This document shows, in pieces, positions 45,434 to 54,469 of a stretch of DNA of 64,000 nucleotides (within the stretch, counting starts at the first letter, position 1; the number at the start of each line of letters is the position of its first letter). The translations under genes and the position numbers were made by a program. The DNA lies in contig NZ_WSRO01000002.1 in the NCBI RefSeq assembly GCF_009769735.1, positions 7,117,001 through 7,181,000 of the forward strand. Direction: 5' to 3'. The notes below the pieces were generated by a model. It saw only the letters and a list, made by a program, of their open reading frames with translations. It was not told the DNA's origin and made no database searches. This stretch comes from Streptomyces sp. BA2 (GTDB lineage Bacteria; Actinomycetota; Actinomycetes; Streptomycetales; Streptomycetaceae).

Positions 45434-47650
45434 ATGATCCGCAAGCTGACCTCTTTCTCCACCCGGCATCGATGGATGACGATCGTCGTCTGGACCATCC
45501 TCGGAGCGGCACTGTCGTTCGTGGGGAAAGCGATGATGTACGACGTCACCGATTCCCAGGCCGGGGACTTCCTGCCCAAGAAGTACGACTCGGCGGTGGC
45601 ACTGCGCATAGCCGAGGACGAATTCGGTGCCAAGCCCGACCCCAACGCCCTGACCGTGCTCGTCGGCAGGGACGACGGCAAGAAGCTCACGCCGGGCGAC
45701 CAGCGGCGGATCGCCGCCACGGCGGACGGCCTCGGCCAGCGGCGGATCGTCGCGCCGAAGCCCGAACCGCTCATGAAGGACCATTCCCAGACGCCTCGCG
45801 TTTCGGCGGGGGCAGTGGCCCCTGACAAGAGTTTCCGGCTTCTCACGGTGTCCCTCGACGGAAATCCAGACGACCCCGGTCTGCAGGACGTCTACAAGAA
45901 ATTCCGTGACGGCGCGAAGGACGAATTCGCGGCCGCCGACCTGCGTGTGGGATTCACCGGCGGCATAGCCTCCACGGTGGACAATACGGAGGCCGAGGAG
46001 CCAATCGGGAAAGTCGTCGGCAATCTGACGATGGGCCTCATCGTCCTCCTGAACGTGCTGGTGTTCCGCAGCCTGGCGGCCGCTTTCGTACCGCTGATCG
46101 CGGTGGCGCTGATCGGTGGCGTCGCCTCGGGAGCGGTGGTCGGCGCGGCGAAACTCCTCGGCATCAGCCTCGACCCGTCCACCCCCTCGCTGATCGGTGT
46201 CGTACTCCTGGGAATCGGCATCGACTACTTCCTCTTCCTGATGTTCCGATTCAGGGAGCAGCTGCAAAGCCACCCCGAGCAGAACGCCCGGACGGCCGCG
46301 GCCGAGACGACAGGGCGCGTGGGCGGCGCGATCACCTCCGCGGCCCTGACGATCGTGGCGGCCTTCGCGACCCTCGGCCTGGCGAGCTTCGGGCAGTTCC
46401 GGGTCCTCGGCCCCGCGATCGCGATCTCCGTACTCGTGATGCTCCTCGCGAGCCTCACGCTCATGCCCGCCCTCCTGGCCCTGCTCGGCCGCGGCATGTT
46501 CTGGCCCGCCCGCGCCTGGAAGAAGGAGCGCACCGGCGGCATCAGCGCACGCCTGGGGCACGCGGTGAGCGCCCGCCCCGTGCGGTACGCGCTCGGCAGC
46601 CTGGTGCTTCTCGGCGCCCTCGGCGCCGGCGCGATCGGCATGAAGATGAGCTACGACCAGCAGGGCCTGCACGAGACCGCCGCGGTCAGGACCGCCGAGC
46701 AGATCTCCCGAAGCCTGCCCGCGGGCGTGTCCGACCCGCACAGCGTGTACGTACGGAGCACCGACGGCGGTGACATCAAGGGGAGTTCACTCACCGGCAT
46801 GACCCGGGCCCTCGCCGAGGCGGACGGTGTCGGCGAGGTGGGCAAACCGGTGCTCAACAAGGACAGGACGGCCGCGCGGGTCGATCTGTTCCTGAGCGTC
46901 AAGTCCGATACGCAGAAGGCACGCGACCTGGTCTCGGGCCCCGTCAGGGACACGGCGGCGCGGACCGCCCCCGAGGGCACCAAGGCGTACGTCACGGGAA
47001 CGGCCGCAGTCTTCGCCGACATCTCGACGGCCGTGGAGAAGGACCTGCGCCTGGTGTTCCCGGTGGCGGCCCTGCTGATCGCGGTGATCCTCTTCCTGCT
47101 GCTGCGCTCCCTGCTCGCACCGGTCGTGCTGATGATCGCCGTGGGCCTCGGGTTCGTGGCCACACTCGGCGCGAGCACGCTGCTCTTCCAGCACGGACTC
47201 GACCGGCCCGGGGTCTCGTTCACGCTGCCCCTGGTGCTCTTCCTGTTCGTGGTCGCCCTCGGCACCGACTACAACATCCTGATCACCGACCGGATCAGGG
47301 AGGAGATGGAGAAGCCGGTCCCGGCGCGGCACGCGGTGGCCGAGGCGGTCCGGCACACCGCGCCCGCTGTCGCCACGGCCGGAATCGTGCTCGCCGGTTC
47401 CTTCGCCAGTCTGGCCGCGAGCCCCTCCACCCAGGAGATCGGCTTCGCCACAGGCCTTGGGATCCTCCTGTCCTCGCTCGTGCTCTCCCTCGTCCTGGTG
47501 CCCGCGCTCGCCGCGCTCCTCGGCCGCGGCCTGTGGTGGCCCCGCAGGCCGAGCCGGACCCGGGGCGGCCACCACAGGCCGGGCGGGCCGTCCGCTCCCG
47601 AGCAGTACCGGCCGTACGGGGCGGAACCGGCGTACTCGGAACGCCAGTAG
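45434..47650 (+). CDS. MMPL-family (RND-type) exporter
   Basis: A 738-aa protein. One TM at ~15-35 (WMTIVVWTILGAALSFVG) and an extracytoplasmic domain (~40-190) are followed by five TMs (~195-360); the pattern is then repeated, giving the 12-TM duplicated RND fold. The GIGIDYFLFLMFRFREQL stretch in the first half and GTDYNILITDRIREEME in the second carry the Asp-Tyr pairs that relay protons. Such proteins export lipids or antibiotics. It lies next to a two-component system transcribed away from it. Confidence 0.92.
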   Translation: MIRKLTSFSTRHRWMTIVVWTILGAALSFVGKAMMYDVTDSQAGDFLPKKYDSAVALRIAEDEFGAKPDPNALTVLVGRDDGKKLTPGDQRRIAATADGLGQRRIVAPKPEPLMKDHSQTPRVSAGAVAPDKSFRLLTVSLDGNPDDPGLQDVYKKFRDGAKDEFAAADLRVGFTGGIASTVDNTEAEEPIGKVVGNLTMGLIVLLNVLVFRSLAAAFVPLIAVALIGGVASGAVVGAAKLLGISLDPSTPSLIGVVLLGIGIDYFLFLMFRFREQLQSHPEQNARTAAAETTGRVGGAITSAALTIVAAFATLGLASFGQFRVLGPAIAISVLVMLLASLTLMPALLALLGRGMFWPARAWKKERTGGISARLGHAVSARPVRYALGSLVLLGALGAGAIGMKMSYDQQGLHETAAVRTAEQISRSLPAGVSDPHSVYVRSTDGGDIKGSSLTGMTRALAEADGVGEVGKPVLNKDRTAARVDLFLSVKSDTQKARDLVSGPVRDTAARTAPEGTKAYVTGTAAVFADISTAVEKDLRLVFPVAALLIAVILFLLLRSLLAPVVLMIAVGLGFVATLGASTLLFQHGLDRPGVSFTLPLVLFLFVVALGTDYNILITDRIREEMEKPVPARHAVAEAVRHTAPAVATAGIVLAGSFASLAASPSTQEIGFATGLGILLSSLVLSLVLVPALAALLGRGLWWPRRPSRTRGGHHRPGGPSAPEQYRPYGAEPAYSERQ

Positions 47651-47711
47651 GCAGACCAGTAGCCAGACCAGTAGGCATAACCGTCACGGAGTCGGGGCCG
47701 GTCGACCCCCG

Positions 47712-48809
47712 TCACACCGCCACCGACTCCTCCATCTCCTCCTCCTGCTGCTCCTGCTGCTCCTGCTTGGTCCCGTCGTCGGCGGCGGCCGGTGTCACCG
47801 CCGGCCGCCGCCGACGCTCCCATAGGGCCGCGATGCCGGTGATCGCCAGGCCGACGAGCAGCCACGCCGCCAACGTCCAGACGTGTCCGCCCAGTTCATG
47901 GCCGCCGAAGTAGAGGTGGCTGCGGATGCCCTCGACGAATCCGGCGCCGTTCCAGAAGGCGTGCAGCGAGCCGAAGAAGCCGTTCTGGAGTTCCGGCCTG
48001 AAGAGACCGCCGGAGGACGTGAAGTTGAGCATCACGAAGAGGACCATCATCGTCAGCGTCGTCCAGCGCTTGAGGAACGTGTGCAGTCCGACGCCGATGA
48101 AGAGGATCCCGGCCGCGTACAGCCACGCCATGCCCCACACGCCCCACAGGCCCTGGTGCACCAGGTGGAAGACGGGCCCGGCGAGCGCCGCGCCGATCAG
48201 GCTCACGGCGAACGAGACGCCGACGACGAGCCCCGCCCGGGCCCGCATCCGCAGCCCGGCTCCCGCGGCGCCCAGCGCCGCCACCGACGCGTACGAGCCG
48301 ATGCTCACCGCGACGAGCAGGAAGAACAGGCCCTGCCCCGTGGGGTCGTCATCGACGGTCGCCGCGACGTCGGTGACCTTCAGCGGGACGCCGCGCTCCG
48401 CCGCGACGGGCGTGAAGATCTTCTCGACCGCCATGGCGCTCATGTCGGAGCCCGCGGTGGCCACGATCACTTCGGGGGTCTTGGCGTCGGGGATGTAGGC
48501 CCCCGATATGTCCATCGACCTGAGCTCGTCGACCGCCTGCGCGCGGGAGCCGACGGTCCGTACGTCGAGGGCGTCGCCCGCCTTGTCCTTGACGGTCTGC
48601 GCGAGGGCTTGCGTCTGCTCGCCCGTTCCGACGACGGCGATCGGCATGTCGTGCGGCTCCGGCGTGACGAACGCGCCCATGTAGGCGAGGCCCATGCCGA
48701 GGCACATCAGCAGGGGTGTCAGGAGGTGGAGGAGGACATGGCGCAGTGGTCCGGAGGGGGTTGCCGGGCCGGCGGATGCCTTGTGGGCGGGCGCCGATGT
48801 GGCGGTCAT
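47712..48809 (-). CDS. YhgE/Pip-like multi-TM membrane protein
   Basis: A 365-aa protein from ATG 48809 with GAGG seven bases upstream. TM1 (~25-50) is followed by an extracytoplasmic domain (~55-165: MPIAVVGTGEQTQALAQTVK, GAYIPDAKTPEV) and five further TMs. Its tail is acidic and Gln-rich (KQEQQEQQEEEMEES). The layout matches membrane proteins of the YhgE/Pip or DUF3533 kind, distantly related to ABC-2 permeases, with no ATPase. It is divergent from a MarR gene with a palindromic site between the two, so it is the likely target of that regulator. Confidence 0.7.
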   Translation of the reverse strand: MTATSAPAHKASAGPATPSGPLRHVLLHLLTPLLMCLGMGLAYMGAFVTPEPHDMPIAVVGTGEQTQALAQTVKDKAGDALDVRTVGSRAQAVDELRSMDISGAYIPDAKTPEVIVATAGSDMSAMAVEKIFTPVAAERGVPLKVTDVAATVDDDPTGQGLFFLLVAVSIGSYASVAALGAAGAGLRMRARAGLVVGVSFAVSLIGAALAGPVFHLVHQGLWGVWGMAWLYAAGILFIGVGLHTFLKRWTTLTMMVLFVMLNFTSSGGLFRPELQNGFFGSLHAFWNGAGFVEGIRSHLYFGGHELGGHVWTLAAWLLVGLAITGIAALWERRRRPAVTPAAADDGTKQEQQEQQEEEMEESVAV

Positions 48810-48853
48810 CGGAAGACCTCTCGCGATAGTTGGCTTATACACTCAATCTCGGT

Positions 48854-48868
48854 GTTGTACTGTACAAC
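48854..48868. promoter_or_regulatory. Probable MarR operator, GTTGTAC-T-GTACAAC
   Basis: A perfect 15-bp palindrome in the 81-base gap between the divergent MarR and membrane-protein genes, 22 bases before the MarR start. MarR proteins usually bind such sites and repress both flanking genes. Confidence 0.7.
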
Positions 48869-48890
48869 CATTCGCGGAGAGGGAGAAATC

Positions 48891-49382
48891 GTGGCCGACC
48901 GAGACGGGTTCGACCGAGAAGGGTCCGACCAAGGCGGGTCCGAACGAGACGGGTCCATCGAGATCATTCAGCGGGAGATGACGGCGTTCGCCCGGCGGGC
49001 CCGCGCCACCGCCGCGCGGATGCACCCCGAGCTCTCGCTCGTGTCGTACACACTCTTGAGTCACCTCGAGTACCAGGGCGGATGCCGGGCCACGGACCTC
49101 GCGACGCACTACACGCTGGACAAGTCGACGATCAGCAGGCAGGTGGGCGCGCTGGAGAAGTCCGGCCTCGTGGAGCGGCGGCTCGATCCGACCGATCACC
49201 GGGTGCACGTGCTGCACCTGACCGACCGGGGGAACGAGGTGCTCGCACAGGTCACCGACGCGCGCCGGGTCGCGTTCCAGGAGCGCCTCGCGGAGTGGAG
49301 CGAGCCGGATCTGGAGAAGTTCGCCGAGTGTCTGCTGCGCTACAACGACGCCGCGTCGCGGAGCAGCCTGGCCGTCGAGTAG
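48891..49382 (+). CDS. MarR-family transcriptional regulator
   Basis: A 163-aa protein from GTG 48891 with GGGAG just upstream. An acidic N-terminal repeat (FDREGSDQGGSERDGS) precedes the winged-helix domain: LLSHLEYQGGCRATDLATHY, then DKSTISRQVGALEKSGLVER (recognition helix) and RRLDPTDHRVHVLHLTDRG (the wing). It probably represses the divergent membrane protein and itself through the palindrome upstream. Confidence 0.92.
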   Translation: MADRDGFDREGSDQGGSERDGSIEIIQREMTAFARRARATAARMHPELSLVSYTLLSHLEYQGGCRATDLATHYTLDKSTISRQVGALEKSGLVERRLDPTDHRVHVLHLTDRGNEVLAQVTDARRVAFQERLAEWSEPDLEKFAECLLRYNDAASRSSLAVE

Positions 49383-49424
49383 GTCGAGTAGGTCGAGTGG
49401 AGCATCTGCGGCGTAAGTAGTTGC

Positions 49425-49438
49425 ACGAGACGTCTCGT
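49425..49438. promoter_or_regulatory. Palindrome ACGAGACGTCTCGT upstream of the glycosyltransferase
   Basis: A perfect 14-bp palindrome ending 19 bases before the glycosyltransferase start, likely overlapping its promoter. It is typical in size for a TetR or MarR operator and differs from the GTTGTAC palindrome of the neighbouring MarR gene. A triplicated GTCGAGTAGG-like unit lies at 49376-49400. Confidence 0.55.
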
Positions 49439-49457
49439 CTCGTTTATGGTCCGGGGC

Positions 49458-50678
49458 ATGACCTCACGCCAGCGTGCCCATATCGCCATGTTCTCCATCG
49501 CCGCGCACGGGCACGTCAACCCGAGCCTCGAAGTGATCCGCGAGCTCGTCGCCCGCGGCCACCGCGTCACGTACGCGATCCCGCACCTCTTCGCCGACAA
49601 GGTCGCCGAGACCGGCGCCGAGCCCGTCCTGTTCGATACGACGCTGCCGGGCCCCGACGACGACCCCGAGGCCTGGGGGACCGAACTGATCGACAACATC
49701 GAGCCGTTCCTCACCGAGGCGATCGAGACGCTGCCGCAGCTGGCGGCCGCGTACGAGGGTGACGAACCGGACCTCGTCCTGCACGACATCACCTCCTTTC
49801 CCGCACGCGTGCTCGCCCGCCGCTGGGGCGTGCCCGAGATCTCGCTCTCGCCGAACCTGGTCGCCTGGGACGGGTACGAGGAAGAGGTTGCCGAGCCGAT
49901 GTACGCCGGGCTGAAGGAGACCGAGCGCGGGCAGGCCTACTACGCGCGCTTCCACGCCTGGCTGGAGGAGAACGGGATCACCCAGGACCCCGATTCCTTC
50001 GTCGGCCGCCCGCCGCGCTCGCTCGTCCTGATCCCCAAGGCGCTCCAGCCGAACGCCGACCGGGTCGACGAGACGGTGCACACGTTCGTCGGCGCCTGCC
50101 AGGGCGACCGCTCGGCGCAGGGCGACTGGCAGCGCCCCGCCGGCGCGGAGAAGGTGCTGCTCGTCTCGCTCGGCTCGTCCTTCACCAAGCAGCCCGGCTT
50201 CTACCGCGCATGCATCGAGGCGTTCGGGGACCTGCCCGGGTGGCATGTGGTGCTCCAGGTCGGCAAGCACGTCGAGCCGGGCGAACTGGGGGACATCCCC
50301 GGGAACGTAGAAGTTCATCAGTGGGTGCCGCAGCTCGCGGTGCTCAAGCAGGCCGACGCCTTCATCACGCACGCCGGTGCGGGCGGCAGCCAGGAAGGGC
50401 TCGCCACCGGGACGCCGATGGTCGCGGTGCCGCAGGCCGTCGACCAGTTCGGCAACGCGGACATGCTCCAGGGGCTCGGGGTGGCCCGGCACCTGCCGAT
50501 GGAGGAGGCCACCGCGCGGACGCTGCGGGAGGCGGTGCTCGCTCTGACAGGCGACCCGGAGGTGGCGCGCCGACTCGCCGAGGTGCGGGCCGGGATGGCC
50601 GGGGAGGGCGGCACGAAGATGGCCGCGGACCTGATCGAGGAGGAGCTCGCCAAGGCGGCGGGGTGTGACGCTCCGTGA
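49458..50678 (+). CDS. Macrolide-inactivating glycosyltransferase, OleD/Mgt-like
   Basis: A 406-aa GT1 enzyme. I chose ATG 49458, which gives [20 protein letters not shown], very close to the OleD N-terminus I recall; ATG 49446 is also open. The catalytic His is in AAHGHVNPS. The donor-binding region is [19 protein letters not shown] followed by GGSQEGL and [12 protein letters not shown], as in OleD. OleD and Mgt transfer glucose from UDP-glucose to the 2'-OH of a macrolide's desosamine, giving resistance. No macrolide cluster is in view, so it may be a general resistance gene. Confidence 0.92.
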   Translation: MTSRQRAHIAMFSIAAHGHVNPSLEVIRELVARGHRVTYAIPHLFADKVAETGAEPVLFDTTLPGPDDDPEAWGTELIDNIEPFLTEAIETLPQLAAAYEGDEPDLVLHDITSFPARVLARRWGVPEISLSPNLVAWDGYEEEVAEPMYAGLKETERGQAYYARFHAWLEENGITQDPDSFVGRPPRSLVLIPKALQPNADRVDETVHTFVGACQGDRSAQGDWQRPAGAEKVLLVSLGSSFTKQPGFYRACIEAFGDLPGWHVVLQVGKHVEPGELGDIPGNVEVHQWVPQLAVLKQADAFITHAGAGGSQEGLATGTPMVAVPQAVDQFGNADMLQGLGVARHLPMEEATARTLREAVLALTGDPEVARRLAEVRAGMAGEGGTKMAADLIEEELAKAAGCDAP

Positions 50679-50892
50679 GGGATTTCCGTTGCGCCCCGGG
50701 GCGTTTCTGTTACATACCTGTCGCTCGATAACGCTCAGGTAACGCAGGGTGGTTCTGGCATGGGTATTGACTCGTCCTGAAAGGTTGACCGTTACCCCCG
50801 GCCAAAGGTTGCACACTCAGGTTCTTGTTCCTTGAACCAATACCTTCTTAGCGTGAGGTGAACGTTCCGCGAACGCCAGGAAGTTGACCCCC

Positions 50893-51861
50893 ATGCGACG
50901 AGACATACCGCCCCTCGACGAGGTGCGCCGCATCACACAGAAGAAGCGCGACGCGTGGTGGACCGTGATCCTGGTCGATCCGGTCGCCACGCCGCTCGTG
51001 CGGTGGACGGCGAAGTGGACCCGGATCACGCCCAACCAGATCACCTGGGGCGCGTTCTTGCTGGGGCTCGTATCCGCGGGGTTCTTCGCGCTTGGTGACT
51101 GGCAGTGGCTCGTCGTCGGCGCCGTCGTCTACCACTTCAGCTTCATCCTCGACTGCATGGACGGCAAGGTCGCCCGGCTCACCGGCACCGGTTCGGTGTT
51201 CGGCGCCTGGCTCGACTTCGTCTTCGACCGCATCCGCGTGATGGCGTGCGCGGTGGCCCTGATGGGCGGCCAGTTCCACCGCACCGGGGACGCCTTCTAC
51301 ATCTGGGCCGCGGTCGCCGTGGTCGCCCTCGACACGCTGCGTTACATCAACGGGCTTGAGATCTTCAAGATCCGGCACACCATGCGCAAGCAGATCAAGG
51401 TCCGCATGAGGGCCGCCCGCCGGGCCGAGAACCAGGCCGAGCTGGCGTTCATGGAGGACCTGCTGCGGGAGAACCCCGAGGCCGACATCGAGCAGGACCT
51501 CCAGAAGACGCAGTCGGAGCAGGGAGTCCCCGAGACCCCGGAGGCACCGGAGCCCGCGCCCAAGCGCCAGGTCATCGACCTGCACCAGGAGTTCCGGCAC
51601 AAGTTCCCCGCGTACCTGCGGGCGCGTTCCTTCCTGCTGCGCCACCGCATCCGTACGCACCTGGTGAGCGGCATCGAGTTCCAGATGGGCGTCTTCATGA
51701 TCGGCCCGCTGTTCGACGTGGTGCTGCCCGCGACGATCGTCTCCGGCGCGCTGCTCCTCGTCTTCGAGCTGGCGATCATCTACAAGCTGCTCCTTTCGAC
51801 GCGGGACTTCACGCGGACGATCGACTCCTTCGAGGAGCGCAAGGTCCTGGCCGCGGCGTAA
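50893..51861 (+). CDS. CDP-alcohol phosphatidyltransferase
   Basis: A 322-aa membrane enzyme. ATG 50893 has AGGAAG about ten bases upstream and is preferred to the TTG at 50884. The family motif DCMDGKVARLTGTGS...GAWLDFVFD is complete, D(X2)DG(X2)AR(X8-10)G(X3)D(X3)D. Several TMs flank it. A hydrophilic insert (~165-245) rich in Glu, Ala and Arg (MRAARRAENQAELAF) interrupts the helices, making it longer than the usual ~200 aa. It transfers a phosphatidyl or similar group to an alcohol; the acceptor (inositol phosphate, glycerol phosphate or other) is not determined. Confidence 0.85.
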   Translation: MRRDIPPLDEVRRITQKKRDAWWTVILVDPVATPLVRWTAKWTRITPNQITWGAFLLGLVSAGFFALGDWQWLVVGAVVYHFSFILDCMDGKVARLTGTGSVFGAWLDFVFDRIRVMACAVALMGGQFHRTGDAFYIWAAVAVVALDTLRYINGLEIFKIRHTMRKQIKVRMRAARRAENQAELAFMEDLLRENPEADIEQDLQKTQSEQGVPETPEAPEPAPKRQVIDLHQEFRHKFPAYLRARSFLLRHRIRTHLVSGIEFQMGVFMIGPLFDVVLPATIVSGALLLVFELAIIYKLLLSTRDFTRTIDSFEERKVLAAA

Positions 51862-51887
51862 GGATCGCCGGCTTGGCCGACTTCCGC

Positions 51888-51936
51888 CCTCAAGCGCCGG
51901 GCGGGCTGGAACTTCCAGCCCGCCCGGCGCTTGAGG
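51888..51936. terminator. Perfect 49-bp palindrome, probable bidirectional terminator
   Basis: Two 24-base arms, exact complements, around one base (51912), 26 bases after the phosphatidyltransferase stop. The arms read CCTCAAGCGCCGGGCGGGCT then GGAA, an intergenic repeat type common in Streptomyces. There is no T-run, as usual for the genus. The rest of the 333-base gap to the protease is described at 52031. Confidence 0.75.
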
Positions 51937-52030
51937 TGCGTCACAAGCCCCTTACATCTATGAGGACTTGAGGGATGCGGCCCCGCGGTGTCCGATCTGC
52001 CGACGGGGGCCCGTTTTGTTATTACAGAAC

Positions 52031-52043
52031 CTTGTTGAACAAG
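52031..52043. promoter_or_regulatory. Palindrome CTTGTT-G-AACAAG upstream of the subtilisin
   Basis: A perfect 13-bp palindrome about 150 bases before the protease start, in a locally AT-rich stretch (TTTTGTTATTACAG...). It may be an operator or lie in the promoter. Nothing else of note is visible between 51937 and 52194. Confidence 0.4.
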
Positions 52044-52194
52044 TCACAGGTGTATGTAGGTATTGATCTGCGCGCGTCAATCAGACATGGTTTCGTCCCA
52101 ACGCCCGGAGATCTTCCGGATCTCGAGGCGCGTTGCAGTGAAGTTTTGAAAACCCCCCACATCCCCCCACATCACCACGAGGAGACCCCTCTTC

Positions 52195-53403
52195 ATGGCA
52201 ACTCACAAGCGTGCACGCTCGGTGAAGCTCGTCTCGGCGATAGCCGCCACGGCCACCGCAGTAGGCGTCACCGTCTTCGCCACCTCGTTCGCAGGCGCGG
52301 CAACCCCCGCCGAGGGCAAGGTGTACGGAGCGGACGCCAAGGGCGCTGTCGCCGGCAGCTACATCGTCATGCTGGACGAGAAGGCCGACAAGGGCGCCAA
52401 GTCCGACCTCGCCGAGGAGTACGGCGGCGAGCTGAAGCGGAACTACTCGTCCGCGATCAACGGCTTCTCGGCCAAGAGCCTCAGCGAGACCGAGGCCAAG
52501 CGCCTGGCCGCCGACCCGGCCGTCGGCAAGGTCGTCCAGTCCAAGAAGTTCAGCATCGACGCCACCCAGGACAACCCGCCGTCGTGGGGCCTCGACCGCG
52601 TCGACCAGGCCGACACCGCGGGCGACAAGAAGTTCACGTACCCGGACGCGGCCGGTGAGGGCGCCACGGCGTACGTCATCGACACCGGTGTCCGCGTCAG
52701 CCACAAGGACTTCGGCGGCCGCGCCAAGTCCGGCTTCGACGCCGTCGACAACGACGACAACGCGGACGACGGCAACGGCCACGGCACGCACGTCGCCGGC
52801 ACCATCGCCGGTGAGGCGCACGGTGTCGCCAAGAAGGCGAAGATCGTCGCGGTCCGCGTCCTCGACGACCAGGGCTCCGGCACCACCGAGCAGGTCGTCG
52901 CGGGCATCGACTGGGTCACCAAGAACCACGAGGGCCCCTCGGTCGCCAACATGAGCCTGGGCGGCGGCGCCGACGAGGCGCTCGACGCGGCGGTCCAGAA
53001 GGCGATCGCCTCCGGCGTCACCTTCGCGGTCGCGGCCGGCAACGAGTCCTCGGACGCCGGTCAGGGCTCCCCGTCCCGCGTGAAGGAGGCCATCACGGTC
53101 GCCTCCTCCACCAAGGACGACGAGCAGTCGGACTTCTCCAACTTCGGCTCGGTCGTGGACATCTACGCCCCGGGCTCGGACATCACGTCCGCCTGGAACA
53201 CCGGTGACGACGCCACCAACACCATCTCCGGTACGTCGATGGCGACCCCGCACGTCGTGGGCGCCGCCGCCATCTACGTCGCCGCCCACCCGGACGCCAA
53301 GCCGGACGCCGTCGCCAAGGCGCTGACCGACGGCGCGACGCCGGACAAGATCTCGAACCCGAGCGAGGGCACGCCCAACAAGCTGCTCAAGGTCGTCGAG
53401 TAA
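52195..53403 (+). CDS. Secreted subtilisin-family (S8) serine protease
   Basis: A 402-aa precursor with a Sec signal (AATATAVGVTVFATSFAGAA, ~12-35). An I9 inhibitor propeptide (~50-125: SYIVMLDEKAD, then NGFSAKSLSETEA) precedes the mature protease, which starts near TQDNPPSWGLDRVDQ. The triad is Asp in VIDTGVRVSH, His in NGHGTHVAGT and Ser in SGTSMATPHV, with the oxyanion Asn in AAGNESSDAG. The type is proteinase-K-like, as in Streptomyces extracellular proteases. The upstream region carries AGGAGAC before ATG. Confidence 0.95.
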   Translation: MATHKRARSVKLVSAIAATATAVGVTVFATSFAGAATPAEGKVYGADAKGAVAGSYIVMLDEKADKGAKSDLAEEYGGELKRNYSSAINGFSAKSLSETEAKRLAADPAVGKVVQSKKFSIDATQDNPPSWGLDRVDQADTAGDKKFTYPDAAGEGATAYVIDTGVRVSHKDFGGRAKSGFDAVDNDDNADDGNGHGTHVAGTIAGEAHGVAKKAKIVAVRVLDDQGSGTTEQVVAGIDWVTKNHEGPSVANMSLGGGADEALDAAVQKAIASGVTFAVAAGNESSDAGQGSPSRVKEAITVASSTKDDEQSDFSNFGSVVDIYAPGSDITSAWNTGDDATNTISGTSMATPHVVGAAAIYVAAHPDAKPDAVAKALTDGATPDKISNPSEGTPNKLLKVVE

Positions 53404-53445
53404 GCACCCTCTCGTTACTTCCTTGAGTAACACCCACTGAACCGG

Positions 53446-53482
53446 CGGCCGCCGCGCCCACCCCCACGGGGCGCGGCGGCCG
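53446..53482. terminator. Hairpin terminator after the subtilisin gene
   Basis: A 14-bp stem, CGGCCGCCGCGCCC paired with GGGCGCGGCGGCCG, around a nine-base loop, 43 bases after the protease stop and just before the DUF1697 gene. No T-run follows. Confidence 0.75.
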
Positions 53483-53497
53483 TCCTATGGTGTGCGG

Positions 53498-54061
53498 ATG
53501 ACGGTCAAGGCATACGCGGCGCTCCTGCGCGGCATCAACGTGGGCGGCAGCAGAAAAGTGCCGATGGCGGAGCTGCGCCCGCTGCTCGCCGGTCTCGGAC
53601 TCGGCGACGTACGCACCCATCTCCAGAGCGGAAACGCGGTCTTCACCTGCGAGGCCGCCGACGAGAACGCCCTGGCCGCGCGGGTGGGCGAAGCCATCGA
53701 GCGGCACTTCGGCTTCACCGTGGACGTCCTGGTGCGCGACGGCGCCTACTTGAAGGCGGTCGCCGACGCCTGCCCCTTCCCCGCGGCCTCGCTCGAAGGA
53801 AAGCAGCTGCACGTCACGTACTTCTCCGAGCCGGTCGACGCCTCCCGGCTCGACCGGATCGACCCGGCGGGCTTCCTCCCCGAGGAGTTCCGGCTCGGCG
53901 ACCGGGCGCTCTACCTCTACGCGCCGGACGGCCTCGGCCGCTCCAAGCTCGGCGAGGTCCTTTCACGGCCCGCCCTGTTCAAGGGTGTCATCGCCACCAC
54001 CCGCAACTGGAACACCGTCGCCAAGCTGGTGGAACTGACACAGGAGCAGAACCGTGACTGA
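53498..54061 (+). CDS. DUF1697 family protein
   Basis: A 187-aa protein from ATG 53498. It begins VKAYAALLRGINVGGSRKVP, the DUF1697 signature, with LQSGNAVF and ATTRNWNTVAKL at the expected places. There is no ribosome site and a TATGGT lies 13 bases upstream, so it may be leaderless. It overlaps the next gene by eight bases. The function is unknown for the family. Confidence 0.85.
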   Translation: MTVKAYAALLRGINVGGSRKVPMAELRPLLAGLGLGDVRTHLQSGNAVFTCEAADENALAARVGEAIERHFGFTVDVLVRDGAYLKAVADACPFPAASLEGKQLHVTYFSEPVDASRLDRIDPAGFLPEEFRLGDRALYLYAPDGLGRSKLGEVLSRPALFKGVIATTRNWNTVAKLVELTQEQNRD

Positions 54062-54437
54062 CCGCACGCCCGCCGTCGACGCGGCCATCGAGGCCGAACT
54101 GCGCCTGCTCGCCCCCGAGGTGCGCTCGTCGCCCGAGCTGCTCGGGCAGCTTCTGCACCCGGAGTTCACCGAGTTCGGCACCTCCGGCACCCACTGGGAC
54201 CGCGCGTCCATCATCAAGGCCCTGACCGAGAGCACGAACAGGACGGCCCGCCCGATCATGACCTCCCGGATGCGGGGCGTGCAGCTCGCCGACGACGTCG
54301 TGCACCTCACCTTCGACACCGAGAGCAACGGCCATCTGGCGCACCGCAGTTCACTGTGGCGGCTGAGCGAGGGCGAATGGCTGCTCTGGTTCCACCAGGG
54401 AACGCCGTTCAGCGAGGACGGGCCGTCAGAGGCCTGA
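54054..54437 (+). CDS. NTF2-like (DUF4440) protein
   Basis: A 127-aa protein with a GTG start inside the end of the DUF1697 gene. An N-terminal helix (VDAAIEAELRLLAPEV) and strand pattern, LGQLLHPEFTEFGTSGTHWD, then HRSSLWRLSEGEWLLWFHQG, fit the cone-shaped NTF2/SnoaL fold. Such proteins are small-molecule binding or enzymes; no substrate is evident. Coupled translation with DUF1697 suggests a joint role. Confidence 0.8.
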   Translation: MTDRTPAVDAAIEAELRLLAPEVRSSPELLGQLLHPEFTEFGTSGTHWDRASIIKALTESTNRTARPIMTSRMRGVQLADDVVHLTFDTESNGHLAHRSSLWRLSEGEWLLWFHQGTPFSEDGPSEA

Positions 54438-54469
54438 TCTTTACGGTGCGATGTGCGAGGCTCGGATCC

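Noticed and set aside
47778..47815. 15-bp hairpin as a terminator
   Set aside because: It lies inside the coding end of the membrane protein before the stop; most likely a by-product of Ala/Pro codons.
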